A stretch of 64,000 bases of DNA from Lentimicrobium saccharophilum (GTDB taxonomy: Bacteria > Bacteroidota > Bacteroidia > Bacteroidales > Lentimicrobiaceae). Under the pieces are notes generated by a model. It worked only from the letters and a program-made list of their open reading frames with translations. It did no database searches and was not told where the DNA came from. The DNA lies in the NCBI RefSeq assembly GCF_001192835.1, contig NZ_DF968182.1, positions 2,389,113 to 2,453,112 of the forward strand, in the 5' to 3' direction. The translations under genes were made by a program, and so were the position numbers. Positions 9,272 to 17,970 of the stretch are shown piece by piece. Positions within the stretch are counted from its first letter, which is position 1, and each line of letters begins with the position of its first letter.

Positions 9272-9787
9272 TTATAAATTATGAGTCGCTCTCCTTATTC
9301 CATATACAATTTCATCAAGCAGCTCACCGTTTTTGATCAACACTTTTTCGAACCGGGCCTCGCAAGTGAAACCAGCCTTTTCGAGTACCCGTTGCGAGGC
9401 CAGGTTGGTGCCGAAAGGGCGCGCATAGATGCGGGTAATATCAAAGGTGCTGAAACCATAATCCACCATCCGGCGGATGGCAGCGGTCATAATTCCCCTG
9501 CCCCAGTATGACTCTGACAGCCAGTAGCCCATCTCGGCATTCAGCCGGTGAATATCCTCCTGCGGGAAAATCCCTATGCACCCAACCGCTTCTCCCTCAA
9601 CATCAATGGCAAAAACATTGGGCGGGTCCTTTGCCATTGCCATTTTCAGGAAACCTCGGCCGCTCTCACGTGTGTATGGATGGGGAAACTGATCGGTGAG
9701 CCGGTCGGCAATCTTCCGGTTATCGGCATGTTTCATCAGACTTTCAAGGTCTGACAACTGCCATTTTCTCAATGTAAATAATTGCAT
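9272..9787 (-). CDS. RimJ/RimL-type GNAT acetyltransferase
   Basis: A 171-residue GNAT protein of the Acetyltransf_3 (RimJ/RimL-like) type. Visible signatures are the N-terminal LRKWQLSDLESL start, E.GYWLSESYWGRGIMTAA for acetyl-CoA binding, and a C-terminal N..S.RVLEKAGF motif. This subgroup includes ribosomal-protein and antibiotic acetyltransferases as well as many uncharacterised enzymes, so the acceptor is unknown. It is co-oriented with, and close to, a second GNAT gene. Confidence 0.87.
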   Translation of the reverse strand: MQLFTLRKWQLSDLESLMKHADNRKIADRLTDQFPHPYTRESGRGFLKMAMAKDPPNVFAIDVEGEAVGCIGIFPQEDIHRLNAEMGYWLSESYWGRGIMTAAIRRMVDYGFSTFDITRIYARPFGTNLASQRVLEKAGFTCEARFEKVLIKNGELLDEIVYGIRRATHNL

Positions 9788-9868
9788 TTAAATAAATTAA
9801 TAAATCAACAACCACGGCATTCAGGTAGCCGCTTTTAAATCGCAGATACTGTTAAATTGCGGATGCCT

Positions 9869-10180
9869 TCAGCAAGATACAGATCCGAAGCCCGGATCAA
9901 CGATGATCCTTCCGAAGCCTGTGTAAGGATGCAGCTCCCTGATGGCAAAGCGGATCAATCCGTTACTAACCAGCGGAAGGCTGGCCAGCACGGCTCCGGC
10001 TTTTTCCCTGCTTTCGCATTCCAGCACCAGCACGGCGTAATGGTTTTCATCAAAATAAAGCTCTCGGATACTTCCTTCAAGGTACAGTTCATGGGCCCTG
10101 AAAGCCTCACTGCGCAGCAACTCAGGAGTAAACGCCTGTCCGTCTGCACCGGTATCCTGTTCAATGGCAAGGTATTTCAT
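9869..10180 (-). CDS. Small YciI/muconolactone isomerase-like protein
   Basis: A 103-residue protein beginning MKYLAIEQD with an alternating beta-alpha-beta pattern typical of the dimeric alpha-beta barrel group (YciI or muconolactone-isomerase-like proteins). Residues such as FDENHYAVLVLECESR fit the central strands. No catalytic residue can be named. The stop of the upstream PhzF gene is 2 bp before its start, so the two are translationally coupled and probably functionally linked. Confidence 0.7.
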   Translation of the reverse strand: MKYLAIEQDTGADGQAFTPELLRSEAFRAHELYLEGSIRELYFDENHYAVLVLECESREKAGAVLASLPLVSNGLIRFAIRELHPYTGFGRIIVDPGFGSVSC

Positions 10181-10182
10181 GG

Positions 10183-10974
10183 TTATGCGATGTTAATTTC
10201 TCCGGTAAGATAAAGTTTTGCCTCCCCTCCGATCAGGCAGCGCGCTCCCAGATCGGTGCAGCAGAGCGAACCTCCCCTTTTTGAGAGTTGCCGGGCAGTC
10301 AGTTCATTTTTCCCGAGTCTGGCCGACCACAGGGGAGTAAGCGAGGTGTGGGCGGAACCCGTTACCGGATCTTCGTTGATGCCCACTCGGGGCCCGAAAA
10401 AACGGGAAACAAAATCCGCAGAATCACCCGGGGCGGTAACGATCAGCCCCCGGCAATCAAGCTGGTTTACCCTTGTAAAATCAGGAGACAGCTGCTTCAC
10501 CGCACTTTCATCCTCCAGCACGGCAATCAGATCGGATCTTCCTTTCCAGGTTTCCAACGGGCGCAACCCTATGGCCGCCTGAATTTCATCTTCAAGTGAC
10601 ACCCGCTTCAGTATATCGGACGGAAAATCCATCAGCAGCAAATCACCGCGCCGGGACACTTTCAGCATCCCGCTTCTTGCAGAATGAAAGATAATTTCCT
10701 GCCCGGGATAACCCAGGTACTCAAACAATACATAAGCCGAAGCCAACGTGGCATGTCCGCATAAATCAACTTCCACTGCCGGGGTAAACCAACGTATCTC
10801 ATACTCTTTCCCTGCCGGGACAATGAAAGCGGTTTCTGCCAGATTGTTTTCCGCCGCAATATCCTGCATCAGTGCTGCAGGGAGCCATTGATCCAGCGGA
10901 CATACCGCCGCTGGATTGCCCTCAAACAGCCGGCCGGTAAAGGCGTCTACCTGAAAGATGCTGATTTTTTCCAT
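10183..10974 (-). CDS. PhzF family isomerase/epimerase
   Basis: A 263-residue protein of the PhzF fold (diaminopimelate epimerase-like). The N-terminal FTG..FEGNPAAVC signature is clear. The putative catalytic Glu lies in NLAETAFIV, and CGHATLASA plus the C-terminal DPVTGSAHT form the second half of the active site. The length matches the family (about 260-290). Real PhzF acts in phenazine synthesis, but most homologues, including this one with no other phz genes nearby, have unknown substrates. It is followed at 2 bp by the small YciI-like gene. Confidence 0.9.
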   Translation of the reverse strand: MEKISIFQVDAFTGRLFEGNPAAVCPLDQWLPAALMQDIAAENNLAETAFIVPAGKEYEIRWFTPAVEVDLCGHATLASAYVLFEYLGYPGQEIIFHSARSGMLKVSRRGDLLLMDFPSDILKRVSLEDEIQAAIGLRPLETWKGRSDLIAVLEDESAVKQLSPDFTRVNQLDCRGLIVTAPGDSADFVSRFFGPRVGINEDPVTGSAHTSLTPLWSARLGKNELTARQLSKRGGSLCCTDLGARCLIGGEAKLYLTGEINIA

Positions 10975-11007
10975 ATGCTTGATTCTGTTTAAGTCTTGAC
11001 AAATATC

Positions 11008-11574
11008 TTACAATTCCCCGGAAACTGCAGGGTCGGGACCTGAAGTTTTTATAGGCCCGGAAGCCACAGATTTTAACTCCAGACGCCAGTTAAGCAGGGC
11101 TCCGGATGCTGCCTGAAGAAGAAAACCGTTGTTTGTCAGCACCTTTTGCGAAGCAAGATTGTCTTTTTCAGCAGATGCACATATAGCCCTGATCTCCGGT
11201 CTGCCGGCCGCCCAACCGATCAGTCCGGCAATGGCTTCTGCCATGTAGCCGTTTCCCCTGAATTCCTCGTGAATACCGTATCCGATTTCAATGGTTCCTG
11301 CTGCATCGGGCCGACCCATCAGGCAAAAATCGCCCACCATCACCCGCCGGGACTTTAAAATTATGGTCCAGAGGGTGAAATAAAGATAATCGGATCCTGC
11401 ACCGGCAACATTGGTAAGGATGGATGTTTCGAGCGCTTCCTTCAGCTCGGTATTAAGTTCAGCAGGCAGCGCCTGCACGTTCAGTTCCTGCTCCAGCGAA
11501 CGGTCAGCCAGGCTGTATTTTAACAGCTGGGCGTATGGAAGCGGCCGGATATACAAACGTTCTGTTTCGATCAT
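11008..11574 (-). CDS. GNAT family N-acetyltransferase
   Basis: A 188-residue RimJ/RimL-like GNAT protein. The IGYGIHEEFRGNGYMAEA segment matches the acetyl-CoA-binding motif A, and the later NLASQKVLTNNGF matches the C-terminal motif. It is the upstream-most gene of the minus-strand run, starting at 11574; the 33-bp gap to PhzF suggests one transcript. The acceptor is unknown. Three GNAT genes within 3.2 kb may reflect lineage-specific expansion. Confidence 0.85.
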   Translation of the reverse strand: MIETERLYIRPLPYAQLLKYSLADRSLEQELNVQALPAELNTELKEALETSILTNVAGAGSDYLYFTLWTIILKSRRVMVGDFCLMGRPDAAGTIEIGYGIHEEFRGNGYMAEAIAGLIGWAAGRPEIRAICASAEKDNLASQKVLTNNGFLLQAASGALLNWRLELKSVASGPIKTSGPDPAVSGEL

Positions 11575-12461
11575 AAACTTTCAGGTCTGATTATGCTGGA
11601 ATTGCGCTGAAACAGCCTGTCGCAGCAGCATCAGCAGGCAAATACGGATAATTCCGGAACTACTGTTCCGGTACTGAAAATTACAAAAATGCGGCATATC
11701 CCGTTACAGCACAAAAGAATCAGGTTAGATGGCATGAAACAGCCTGTGGAAAGAAATATTCTCGCGATGAATTGCTGTCTGACCCGTCAAAGATTCTTTA
11801 AACCCCGTATAATTTAACAGCCACCTGAAAAAAAGCAAGCGAATAATTATTCAGGGATGTCAATCCCTGACACACAGGACAACCTGAATATCCGGATGTA
11901 AATCAAGATTCATTTTTCACCTGCTCTTCAGGCTTTTCTTACACCCGTTTCAAATGCCTTTTCAATTGTCTGAATCAATAGTGTCCGAAAAACCATCAGA
12001 AGATTCCTCACTTTTATAAGGAATGACGAAGCTTTCAAGGTGTAAATGGAGTGGAAGATGAGAAGGGTGGCGAAGTTTTCTCTCTCATCCTTCTTAAATT
12101 GCTAATTGATTATCACTCCGATACCGCATTTTACGGGAGTGGAATCTCTGACTCCATTTTTCAAAATTTAGCATTACCCTAATGCAGAAATATTAATAAT
12201 ACCCATCAACCTCTGGAATCTTTGTGCAAGCAGGTAATTGATGCCCGGATAAAAGGATTAGTACCTTAACTTCCTTCAAAGTCTGCAGGGAATATTAATT
12301 GAACCTCAGAAAGGGATATAAGACATGTTGTTCCTCTTTGATTTCCATCCAAAGGCCAGACCTGACTTTATAAAATCTTTATACAGTCTAAACTCAATTT
12401 TGCAAAAGATTTACAACTGCTGGCCTTATTTTGCCGATCAATCATTGCATTTGTCGGACAG
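11575..12461. other. Intergenic region of about 890 bp without a recognised gene
   Basis: This stretch separates divergent genes (GNAT minus, TrkH plus) and so must hold both promoters. I see no convincing ORF. A small inverted repeat, TCAGGGA/TCCCTGA, lies at 11851-11870. No exact TAnnTTTG with a correctly spaced TTG was found before trkH; the nearest are one-base mismatches. Confidence 0.5.
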
Positions 12462-13910
12462 ATGGGCAACTTTAATTTTCGCGTCGTTTTCAGGATCATC
12501 AGCAACAACCTCTTTATATTATCCGCAGCTCTTTTGATAAGCGGTGCTGTGGCTATCTTAGCCGGAGAGCAGGTAAAACCGTTTCTGGAAACAGCCGTGC
12601 TTGCTTTTGCCGTTGGTCTGATGCTATATTATGCTGCACGCAGCAAAGCGGATCACCACCCGCTCAGCCGGAAAGAAGCCTATCTGACCGTTACGCTTAC
12701 CTGGCTGATCATGAGCCTTACAGGCAGCCTCCCCTACCTGATTTCAGGAGCCATTCCTTCGGTAACTGATGCCATTTTTGAATCAGTCTCTGGTTTTACG
12801 ACTACCGGATCCAGTATTCTTACCGATATCGAAGTTCTTCCAAAATCCATACTTTTCTGGAGAAGCCTTACCCACTGGATCGGAGGTATCGGCATCATTG
12901 TACTGGTAATTATCATAATGCCTGCACTGAAAATCGGGGGTTATCACCTGTTCTCGATGGAATCCTCCCTTCAGGAGAAAATCAGTCCAAGAATAAAAAC
13001 TGTAGGTATTTATCTCTTATATATTTACATTTCGCTGACGGTTGCTGAAATCATCCTGCTTTTAGCCGGAGGGATGAACATTTTCGAAAGCACCTGCCAT
13101 GCATTCGGCACGGTAGCTACGGGTGGCTTCTCTCCGCGGAACGACAGTATTGCAGGATATTCACCTTATATTCAATATGTTATAACAATATTTATGCTAC
13201 TTGCCGGAGTTAATTTCATCATTCCCTATTATCTGGTGAAAAAGGATTTTCTAAAAATCAGACAGAATGAAGAGTTCCGGTTTTATCTGGTAGTAGTATT
13301 CATTATTGGAATTTTCATTTCACTATCACTGATGAAAGATATGGGAAAGTCTGCAGAAACCGCTTTCAGGGAAGGGTTCTTTCAGGTGGTTTCCATCATC
13401 ACCTGTACCGGGTTTGCCACTGCCGATTACCTTCAGTGGCCGGTTTATGCCTGGCTGATTATCTTTTTCTGCATGTTCCTGGGAGGAAGTACGGGTTCAA
13501 CGGCAGGAGGCATCAAGATGGTAAGGCACCTGATCGTTATGAAAAACGTAAGAATCATATTCAGAAGGTTAAGTTCCCCCCATGCCATGATTCCCATCCG
13601 TCTGAACAAAAAAATGCTGAATGAAGAGGCAAACAACTCCGTGCTGACATTTGTCACGCTCTATCTGATGGTTTTTATCACAGGCAGCGTTATTTTAGTG
13701 CTACTGGGTCTCGATGGGGCTACCTCTGCCAGTTCGGTGGCTACCTGTATGGCCGGTATTGGGCCCGGTATTGGCAGTGTGGGGCCTGTAAGTAATTTTG
13801 CCCATCTGCCGCAGGCCGCAAAAATCATCCTGTCAGTGCTGATGATCACCGGAAGGCTGGAAATATATACCGTATTGATTCTTTTTTCACCGTCTTACTG
13901 GAAAAAATAA
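12462..13910 (+). CDS. trkH: TrkH/KtrB family potassium uptake transporter
   Basis: A 482-residue polytopic membrane protein of the TrkH/KtrB superfamily, the K+-translocating subunit of low-affinity potassium uptake. The four pore-loop (MPM) repeats are visible: FTTTGSS near residue 113, VATGGFS near 217, CTGFATAD near 313 and GIGPGIG near 431. Each supplies the filter Gly. The length is normal. Its usual cytosolic partner TrkA is not in this window. Instead it is followed 37 bp later by a KdpD-like sensor kinase and its response regulator, suggesting that the two-component system controls this transporter. Confidence 0.92.
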   Translation: MGNFNFRVVFRIISNNLFILSAALLISGAVAILAGEQVKPFLETAVLAFAVGLMLYYAARSKADHHPLSRKEAYLTVTLTWLIMSLTGSLPYLISGAIPSVTDAIFESVSGFTTTGSSILTDIEVLPKSILFWRSLTHWIGGIGIIVLVIIIMPALKIGGYHLFSMESSLQEKISPRIKTVGIYLLYIYISLTVAEIILLLAGGMNIFESTCHAFGTVATGGFSPRNDSIAGYSPYIQYVITIFMLLAGVNFIIPYYLVKKDFLKIRQNEEFRFYLVVVFIIGIFISLSLMKDMGKSAETAFREGFFQVVSIITCTGFATADYLQWPVYAWLIIFFCMFLGGSTGSTAGGIKMVRHLIVMKNVRIIFRRLSSPHAMIPIRLNKKMLNEEANNSVLTFVTLYLMVFITGSVILVLLGLDGATSASSVATCMAGIGPGIGSVGPVSNFAHLPQAAKIILSVLMITGRLEIYTVLILFSPSYWKK

Positions 13911-13947
13911 ACCAATTTACAGATGCCTTTTATCCTTAAATTTGAGT

Positions 13948-15489
13948 ATGAAAACCGGAAAGCCTGAACAAGGCGGAATCAGCGGTTCGCGAAAGCCTGA
14001 AACAGGGCAGTACCTTATATCAGCAGCCATAACAGGTATTGCGGCTTTAAGTTGCGCTCCCCTTGCAGGAGGCAGTCACTATCATGTGGTTTCATTTATC
14101 CTGCTTTTCGTGGTTTCCATTATGTCAACTTTTCTGGGGATAGGGCCTGTACTGCTGGCCTCCACATTGAGTGCACTGATATGGAATTTCTTTTTTATCC
14201 CTCCCCAGCTTACATTTCACATTGACAAACCAGAAGACCTTTTGATATTCGGGCTTTTCTTCATCATTGCACTGGTTAATGGCATTCTGACCACACGTAT
14301 CCGCAGGCAGGAGGTGCTGGCCCGCGAAAGGGAAAAACGCACCGAAAGTCTTTTCAGGTTGACTCATGAACTATCTAAAGCCAGCGGAATAGATGAGATC
14401 GTGGTGATTGCCGCAGAAAAAATTGAAGAGCAGTTTTCCGCACCCGCGTTTCTGATTCTTCAGGACGGAAACAACCACCTGATGGTCACAGGGCGGGGCA
14501 GGAAAAATATCCCGTTATCGCTCAACGAAGCGGAGGCAGCCGGATGGGTATTCAGTCATGTTAAAAAAGCAGGCAATTTTACTGCCCACCCGCTCACAGT
14601 AAATTACACCCTATATCCTTTGCAGGGAAATAAAATAAACCCTGGAGTGGTAGCTATCCGGCAAACGGAGGCATTCAACGAAGAACAACAATCCTATTGG
14701 GATACCTTTATCGCGCAAATTACCAACGCCCTTGAAAGGGAATTCCTGGGTGAACTGGCCAGGCAGGCAAGGTTTCTGGCCGAATCAGACCGGCTTTACA
14801 AAACCCTGTTCAATTCTATTTCGCATGAACTCAGAATTCCTGTTGCTACGATAATGGGAGCCTCGGACACCATCCTGAATACCGAGGAATCAGGCAATAT
14901 ACAGAAGGAATTGATTGGTGAGATCTTTACCGCATCGCTCCGGCTCAACCGGTTGATCGAAAACCTGCTGAACATCACCCGCCTCGAAAGCGGGCACATC
15001 TCGGTAAGGCTGGACTGGTACGACATCAATGACCTGATCAACATGGTACTGGAGGAGCTGGAGGATGAATTGAAACCTTTCTCGGTTCAGGTCAGCATTC
15101 CGGATGATATGCCGCCAGTAAAGATTGACTTCGGATTGATGGAGCAGGTGTTATATAATCTGCTTTACAATGCGGCCCAACATGCTCCCGCTGCATCTGA
15201 AATCCTGCTTACAGCCGGAACTACTGAATCAGGATTTACACTTCAGCTCACCGATAAGGGCCCGGGGTTCCCGGAAACGGCGCTGAAACAGGTTTTTGAT
15301 AAATTCTACCGCGTCGACAATAAAAAAGCGGGCGGCCTGGGCCTGGGGCTTTCCATAGTGAAAGGATTTACCGAAGCGCACAAGGGCAGCATCCACGTTG
15401 AAAATGCCCCGGGAGGAGGCGCATTGTTTACCCTGCATATCCCTTCCGAAAAACCCGACTTTGATATCCCGAACCAGACCATAAAATGA
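13948..15489 (+). CDS. KdpD-like sensor histidine kinase (DUF4118, GAF, HisKA, HATPase)
   Basis: A 513-residue membrane histidine kinase. It has a DUF4118 membrane region with about four helices in residues 20-120, a GAF-like segment (about 140-265), a HisKA domain with phosphoacceptor His293 in SHELRIPV, and a HATPase domain with NLLYNAAQHA, DKGPGFPE and GLGLGLSIVKGF. This matches the C-terminal half of KdpD, but the N-terminal KdpD sensor and Usp domains (about 400 residues) are absent. The TTG codon at 13942 is an alternative start. Its stop overlaps the regulator start. It most likely senses K+ or osmotic state and drives the downstream regulator. Confidence 0.9.
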   Translation: MKTGKPEQGGISGSRKPETGQYLISAAITGIAALSCAPLAGGSHYHVVSFILLFVVSIMSTFLGIGPVLLASTLSALIWNFFFIPPQLTFHIDKPEDLLIFGLFFIIALVNGILTTRIRRQEVLAREREKRTESLFRLTHELSKASGIDEIVVIAAEKIEEQFSAPAFLILQDGNNHLMVTGRGRKNIPLSLNEAEAAGWVFSHVKKAGNFTAHPLTVNYTLYPLQGNKINPGVVAIRQTEAFNEEQQSYWDTFIAQITNALEREFLGELARQARFLAESDRLYKTLFNSISHELRIPVATIMGASDTILNTEESGNIQKELIGEIFTASLRLNRLIENLLNITRLESGHISVRLDWYDINDLINMVLEELEDELKPFSVQVSIPDDMPPVKIDFGLMEQVLYNLLYNAAQHAPAASEILLTAGTTESGFTLQLTDKGPGFPETALKQVFDKFYRVDNKKAGGLGLGLSIVKGFTEAHKGSIHVENAPGGGALFTLHIPSEKPDFDIPNQTIK

Positions 15490-16169
15490 ACAACAGCGAA
15501 ACCATACTGATTATTGACGATGAATTGCAGATCAGACGACTGCTCGAAATCACCCTGTCTGCCAGCGGGTACCACATCATTGTTTCAGCAACAGGTAAGG
15601 AAGGTTTGGTAGATGCGGCAACCCATCATCCATCACTGATCCTGCTTGATCTGGGTTTGCCCGACATTGATGGTCAACTGCTGCTGAAAAAACTCCGGGA
15701 ATGGTATGCCAAACCGGTGATTGTATTATCAGTGCGCAATTCGGAAACGGATATCATCCAGGCGCTCGACAATGGCGCTAACGACTACCTGACCAAGCCC
15801 TTCAGAACCGGAGAACTGCTGGCACGGATCAGGGCAGCAGCTAGGGCTGCCCAAAGCCTACCCGACTCCGCAGTGGTTGAAACCGATTCGCTTAGCATTG
15901 ACATGGCCAGTCATATCGTACGCAAAAACGGGGAAATCCTGAAACTTACCGCCACGGAATTCTCCCTGCTCTCCCTTCTGGCCAAAAACAGCGGACGCGT
16001 ACTTACCCATCAGTATATTCTTAAAGAAGTCTGGGGTCACGGGTATACCGGTCAAACCCAATATCTGCGCGTGTTTGTGGCACAACTTAGAAAAAAGATT
16101 GAAGACAACCCCGCCAGGCCGGCCTTGCTGATCACAGAATCGGGCATCGGATACCGCTTCGGGGAGTGA
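15486..16169 (+). CDS. KdpE-like winged-helix response regulator
   Basis: A 227-residue OmpR/KdpE-type regulator. The receiver domain has the acidic pocket IIDDE near the start, the phosphoacceptor Asp55 in LLDLGLPD, and the Lys in YLTKPF. The C-terminal DNA-binding domain shows the trans-activation winged-helix pattern with ATEFSLLSLLA and GYRFGE at the end. It is translationally coupled to the kinase through an ATGA overlap. In the Kdp system the regulator activates kdpFABC; here the adjacent target is trkH, so the regulon may differ. Confidence 0.92.
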   Translation: MNNSETILIIDDELQIRRLLEITLSASGYHIIVSATGKEGLVDAATHHPSLILLDLGLPDIDGQLLLKKLREWYAKPVIVLSVRNSETDIIQALDNGANDYLTKPFRTGELLARIRAAARAAQSLPDSAVVETDSLSIDMASHIVRKNGEILKLTATEFSLLSLLAKNSGRVLTHQYILKEVWGHGYTGQTQYLRVFVAQLRKKIEDNPARPALLITESGIGYRFGE

Positions 16170-16514
16170 ATTCCTCCGAGTGATTAACTTTTTTTTGATT
16201 TGTTGTATTCTTATCCGGCAATATCCATCAATCCAAATTACTGATTCTCTTAAATTTAAATATTTCCATCAGGAATGCTTATTAGAGCAACGAGACATTC
16301 TTATATCCAAACTGATGACAATATTACCATACATTGTGGAGATAAGAATATTACAACACCTGTTACAGATTTTTCTTCCCAATATCCTTAAGCGGGCGAA
16401 ACATTGCACGGATTACAAAGGTTCCGGCAAACTGCCTCAGGCTGAAACATCCGGGCCAGTATGTATTTATTCGTGTCCCTAAGGCGATCGGAATCGTGGC
16501 TTTTTCTGTTAACC

Positions 16515-16616
16515 TCAGGGGTATTTCTTCCGCATATATTCCACCGTCGACTGAATCAGCCTGATCAGGACATCCTGCCTGTTGTCAGCCAGCTTTTTGA
16601 CATAAAAATACAGGTT
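16515..16616 (-). pseudogene. DUF1801 C-terminal fragment, copy 1
   Basis: Translating this segment on the minus strand gives about 33 residues matching the end of the intact DUF1801 protein at 17511-17933 (YVKKLAD.RQDVLIRLIQS.VEYMRKKYP then stop). The rest of the gene is missing. It lies 394 bp from copy 2 and is nearly identical to it, so the two fragments come from a recent tandem duplication. Both differ from the intact gene by conservative changes, so they derive from a diverged relative. Confidence 0.7.
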
Positions 16617-16641
16617 TACTTTCACAGTTCAGAATCAGAAT

Positions 16642-16894
16642 GCCACGAATGCACGAATGGAGTTTTTGCTGAGTAACAATCAAAGGACAACTCTCTTATG
16701 ATTTAACCTGGACTCACCAAAGTTCAACAGCAATGCCATTTATTACCTGACACGATCAAGTCGGATTCATGCTCAATGGTTGTTATTACCATCCATGCAA
16801 ATTCTTATCAACCTGTAACTTTCTTCCTTATACAGGATATCACTCATAATGGCTGTTCTTTAGGAAGATTACAAATTATTCGTGTATTCGTGGC
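16642..16894 (-). mobile_element. Deleted copy of the IR-bounded GxxExxY cassette
   Basis: The left arm GCCACGAATGCACGAAT (16642-16658) and the right arm ATTCGTGTATTCGTGGC (16878-16894) form a 17-bp inverted repeat with one mismatch. Inside, the segment from about 16675 matches the 3' end of the intact GxxExxY gene at 17074, and the segment around 16790-16855 matches its 5' end. About 200 bp of the middle are missing, so this is a decayed copy of the 17036-17496 element. No functional product is expected. Confidence 0.6.
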
Positions 16895-16908
16895 TTTCTC
16901 TTTTACCC

Positions 16909-17011
16909 TCAGGGGTATTTCTTCCGCATATATTCCACCGTCGACTGAATCAGCCTGATCAGGACATCCTGCCTGATGTCAGCCAGCTTTTTGACATAAA
17001 AATACAGGTTT
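16909..17011 (-). pseudogene. DUF1801 C-terminal fragment, copy 2
   Basis: A second copy of the DUF1801 tail, offset by exactly 394 bp from copy 1. On the minus strand it reads as a C-terminal fragment with the same LIRLIQSTVEYMRKKYP ending, then stop. It is directly followed by a 25-bp unrelated stretch and the left arm of the intact GxxExxY cassette. Not translated as a functional protein. Confidence 0.7.
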
Positions 17012-17035
17012 ACTTTCACATTTCAGAATCAGGAA

Positions 17036-17496
17036 GCCACGAATGCACGAATGGAGTTTTTGCTGAGTAACAATCAAAGGACAACTCTCTTATAATTTAG
17101 CCTGGACTCACCAAAGTTCACCAGCAATGCCAGTTTATTTCCTGATACTTTCAAATAATTGATGGACTGGGCAACAAATTCTTCCCTGATTGTAGATACG
17201 CTTTTTACTTCTAAAATAATCTTATCAAACACAACAAAGTCAGCATAGAAATTGTGAGGAAGAATAATGCTTTTGTATTTCACATCATATCTCTTTTCTC
17301 TTTCAAAGGGAATACCTGCTTTGACAAATTCATATTCCAATGCATCCTTATATACAATTTCCAGAAATCCTGCACCCAGATTGTTATGCACATCCATGCA
17401 AATTCTTATTAACCTGTAGCTTTCCTCTTTAAAAATTATATCACTCATACAAACTAAATTTTATCAAAAAATACATGATATTCGTGCATTCGTGGC
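17036..17496 (-). mobile_element. GxxExxY cassette flanked by perfect 17-bp inverted repeats
   Basis: GCCACGAATGCACGAAT at 17036-17052 and its exact reverse complement ATTCGTGCATTCGTGGC at 17480-17496 bracket the 375-bp GxxExxY gene, giving a 461-bp unit. A deleted copy of the same unit lies 394 bp away at its left end. The boundary repeats, a second copy and a nuclease-like gene inside suggest a small mobile or mobilised cassette, but no target-site duplication or transposase is visible, so mobility is inferred. Confidence 0.5.
17074..17448 (-). CDS. GxxExxY family protein (PD-(D/E)XK nuclease-like)
   Basis: A 124-residue protein with the family-naming motif GFLEIVY (G-x-x-E-x-x-Y) near residue 34. 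A later ADFVVFD...ILEVKS segment fits the D...ExK core of the PD-(D/E)XK nuclease fold. The function of the family is unknown; such proteins are abundant in Bacteroidota and other environmental bacteria. It lies inside perfect 17-bp inverted repeats and next to a decayed copy. Because of this context it may be cargo or a component of a small selfish cassette rather than a housekeeping gene. Confidence 0.85.
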   Translation of the reverse strand: MSDIIFKEESYRLIRICMDVHNNLGAGFLEIVYKDALEYEFVKAGIPFEREKRYDVKYKSIILPHNFYADFVVFDKIILEVKSVSTIREEFVAQSINYLKVSGNKLALLVNFGESRLNYKRVVL

Positions 17497-17510
17497 TTTT
17501 TCTCTCAACT

Positions 17511-17933
17511 TCAAGAGTATTTCTTACGCAGGTAATCCACCGATGACTGAATCAGCCTGATCAGGACATCCTGCCTGATGTCAGCCAGCTTTTTAACATA
17601 TATACAGGCTTTGCCCATCTTGTACTTACCCAGCTCTTTCAGCATTTCATCCTGACCCGGAGCGCCCGCGTAAACATACAATGAAATGGCTGCTTTACGC
17701 GGCGAAAACCCTGCCAGCGGCCAGTCGCCCTCCTGCCGGCTTCTTTCCGATTTGTAATGATAACTGCCAAACCCGATGATGGAAGGCCCCCACATAACAG
17801 GTTGATAACCGGTGATTTCCTCCATCAGCTTCAGCAATGTAAAGCTGTCAGCAATTTTTTGTTCTGTATTTGCAAATGTCCGGATAAATTCATGTACGTC
17901 CGTGTCAACCGGCCTGGTTTTGATTTCTGCCAT
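17511..17933 (-). CDS. DUF1801 domain protein
   Basis: A 140-residue protein of the DUF1801 (YdhG-like) family. Visible features are the N-terminal helix region, WGPSIIGFGSYHY, and a C-terminal Lys/Arg-rich helix (RLIQSSVDYLRKKYS). The biochemical function is not established. It is intact, whereas two nearby C-terminal fragments of related genes (16515-16616 and 16909-17011) are decayed. It is followed on the minus strand by the GxxExxY cassette, 14 bp past its stop codon. Confidence 0.87.
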   Translation of the reverse strand: MAEIKTRPVDTDVHEFIRTFANTEQKIADSFTLLKLMEEITGYQPVMWGPSIIGFGSYHYKSERSRQEGDWPLAGFSPRKAAISLYVYAGAPGQDEMLKELGKYKMGKACIYVKKLADIRQDVLIRLIQSSVDYLRKKYS

Positions 17934-17970
17934 ATGCTGATTTTTAATATTTTATACTGAATTTCTGAAT

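Noticed and set aside
13937-13944. TAAATTTG as a promoter for the kinase gene
   Set aside because: It ends 3 bp before the start codon, so transcription would begin inside the gene. The kinase is better explained as co-transcribed with trkH.
16180-16482. A 100-residue plus-strand ORF after the response regulator
   Set aside because: Its translation has no recognisable pattern and it runs into the degenerate repeat region; it looks like chance.
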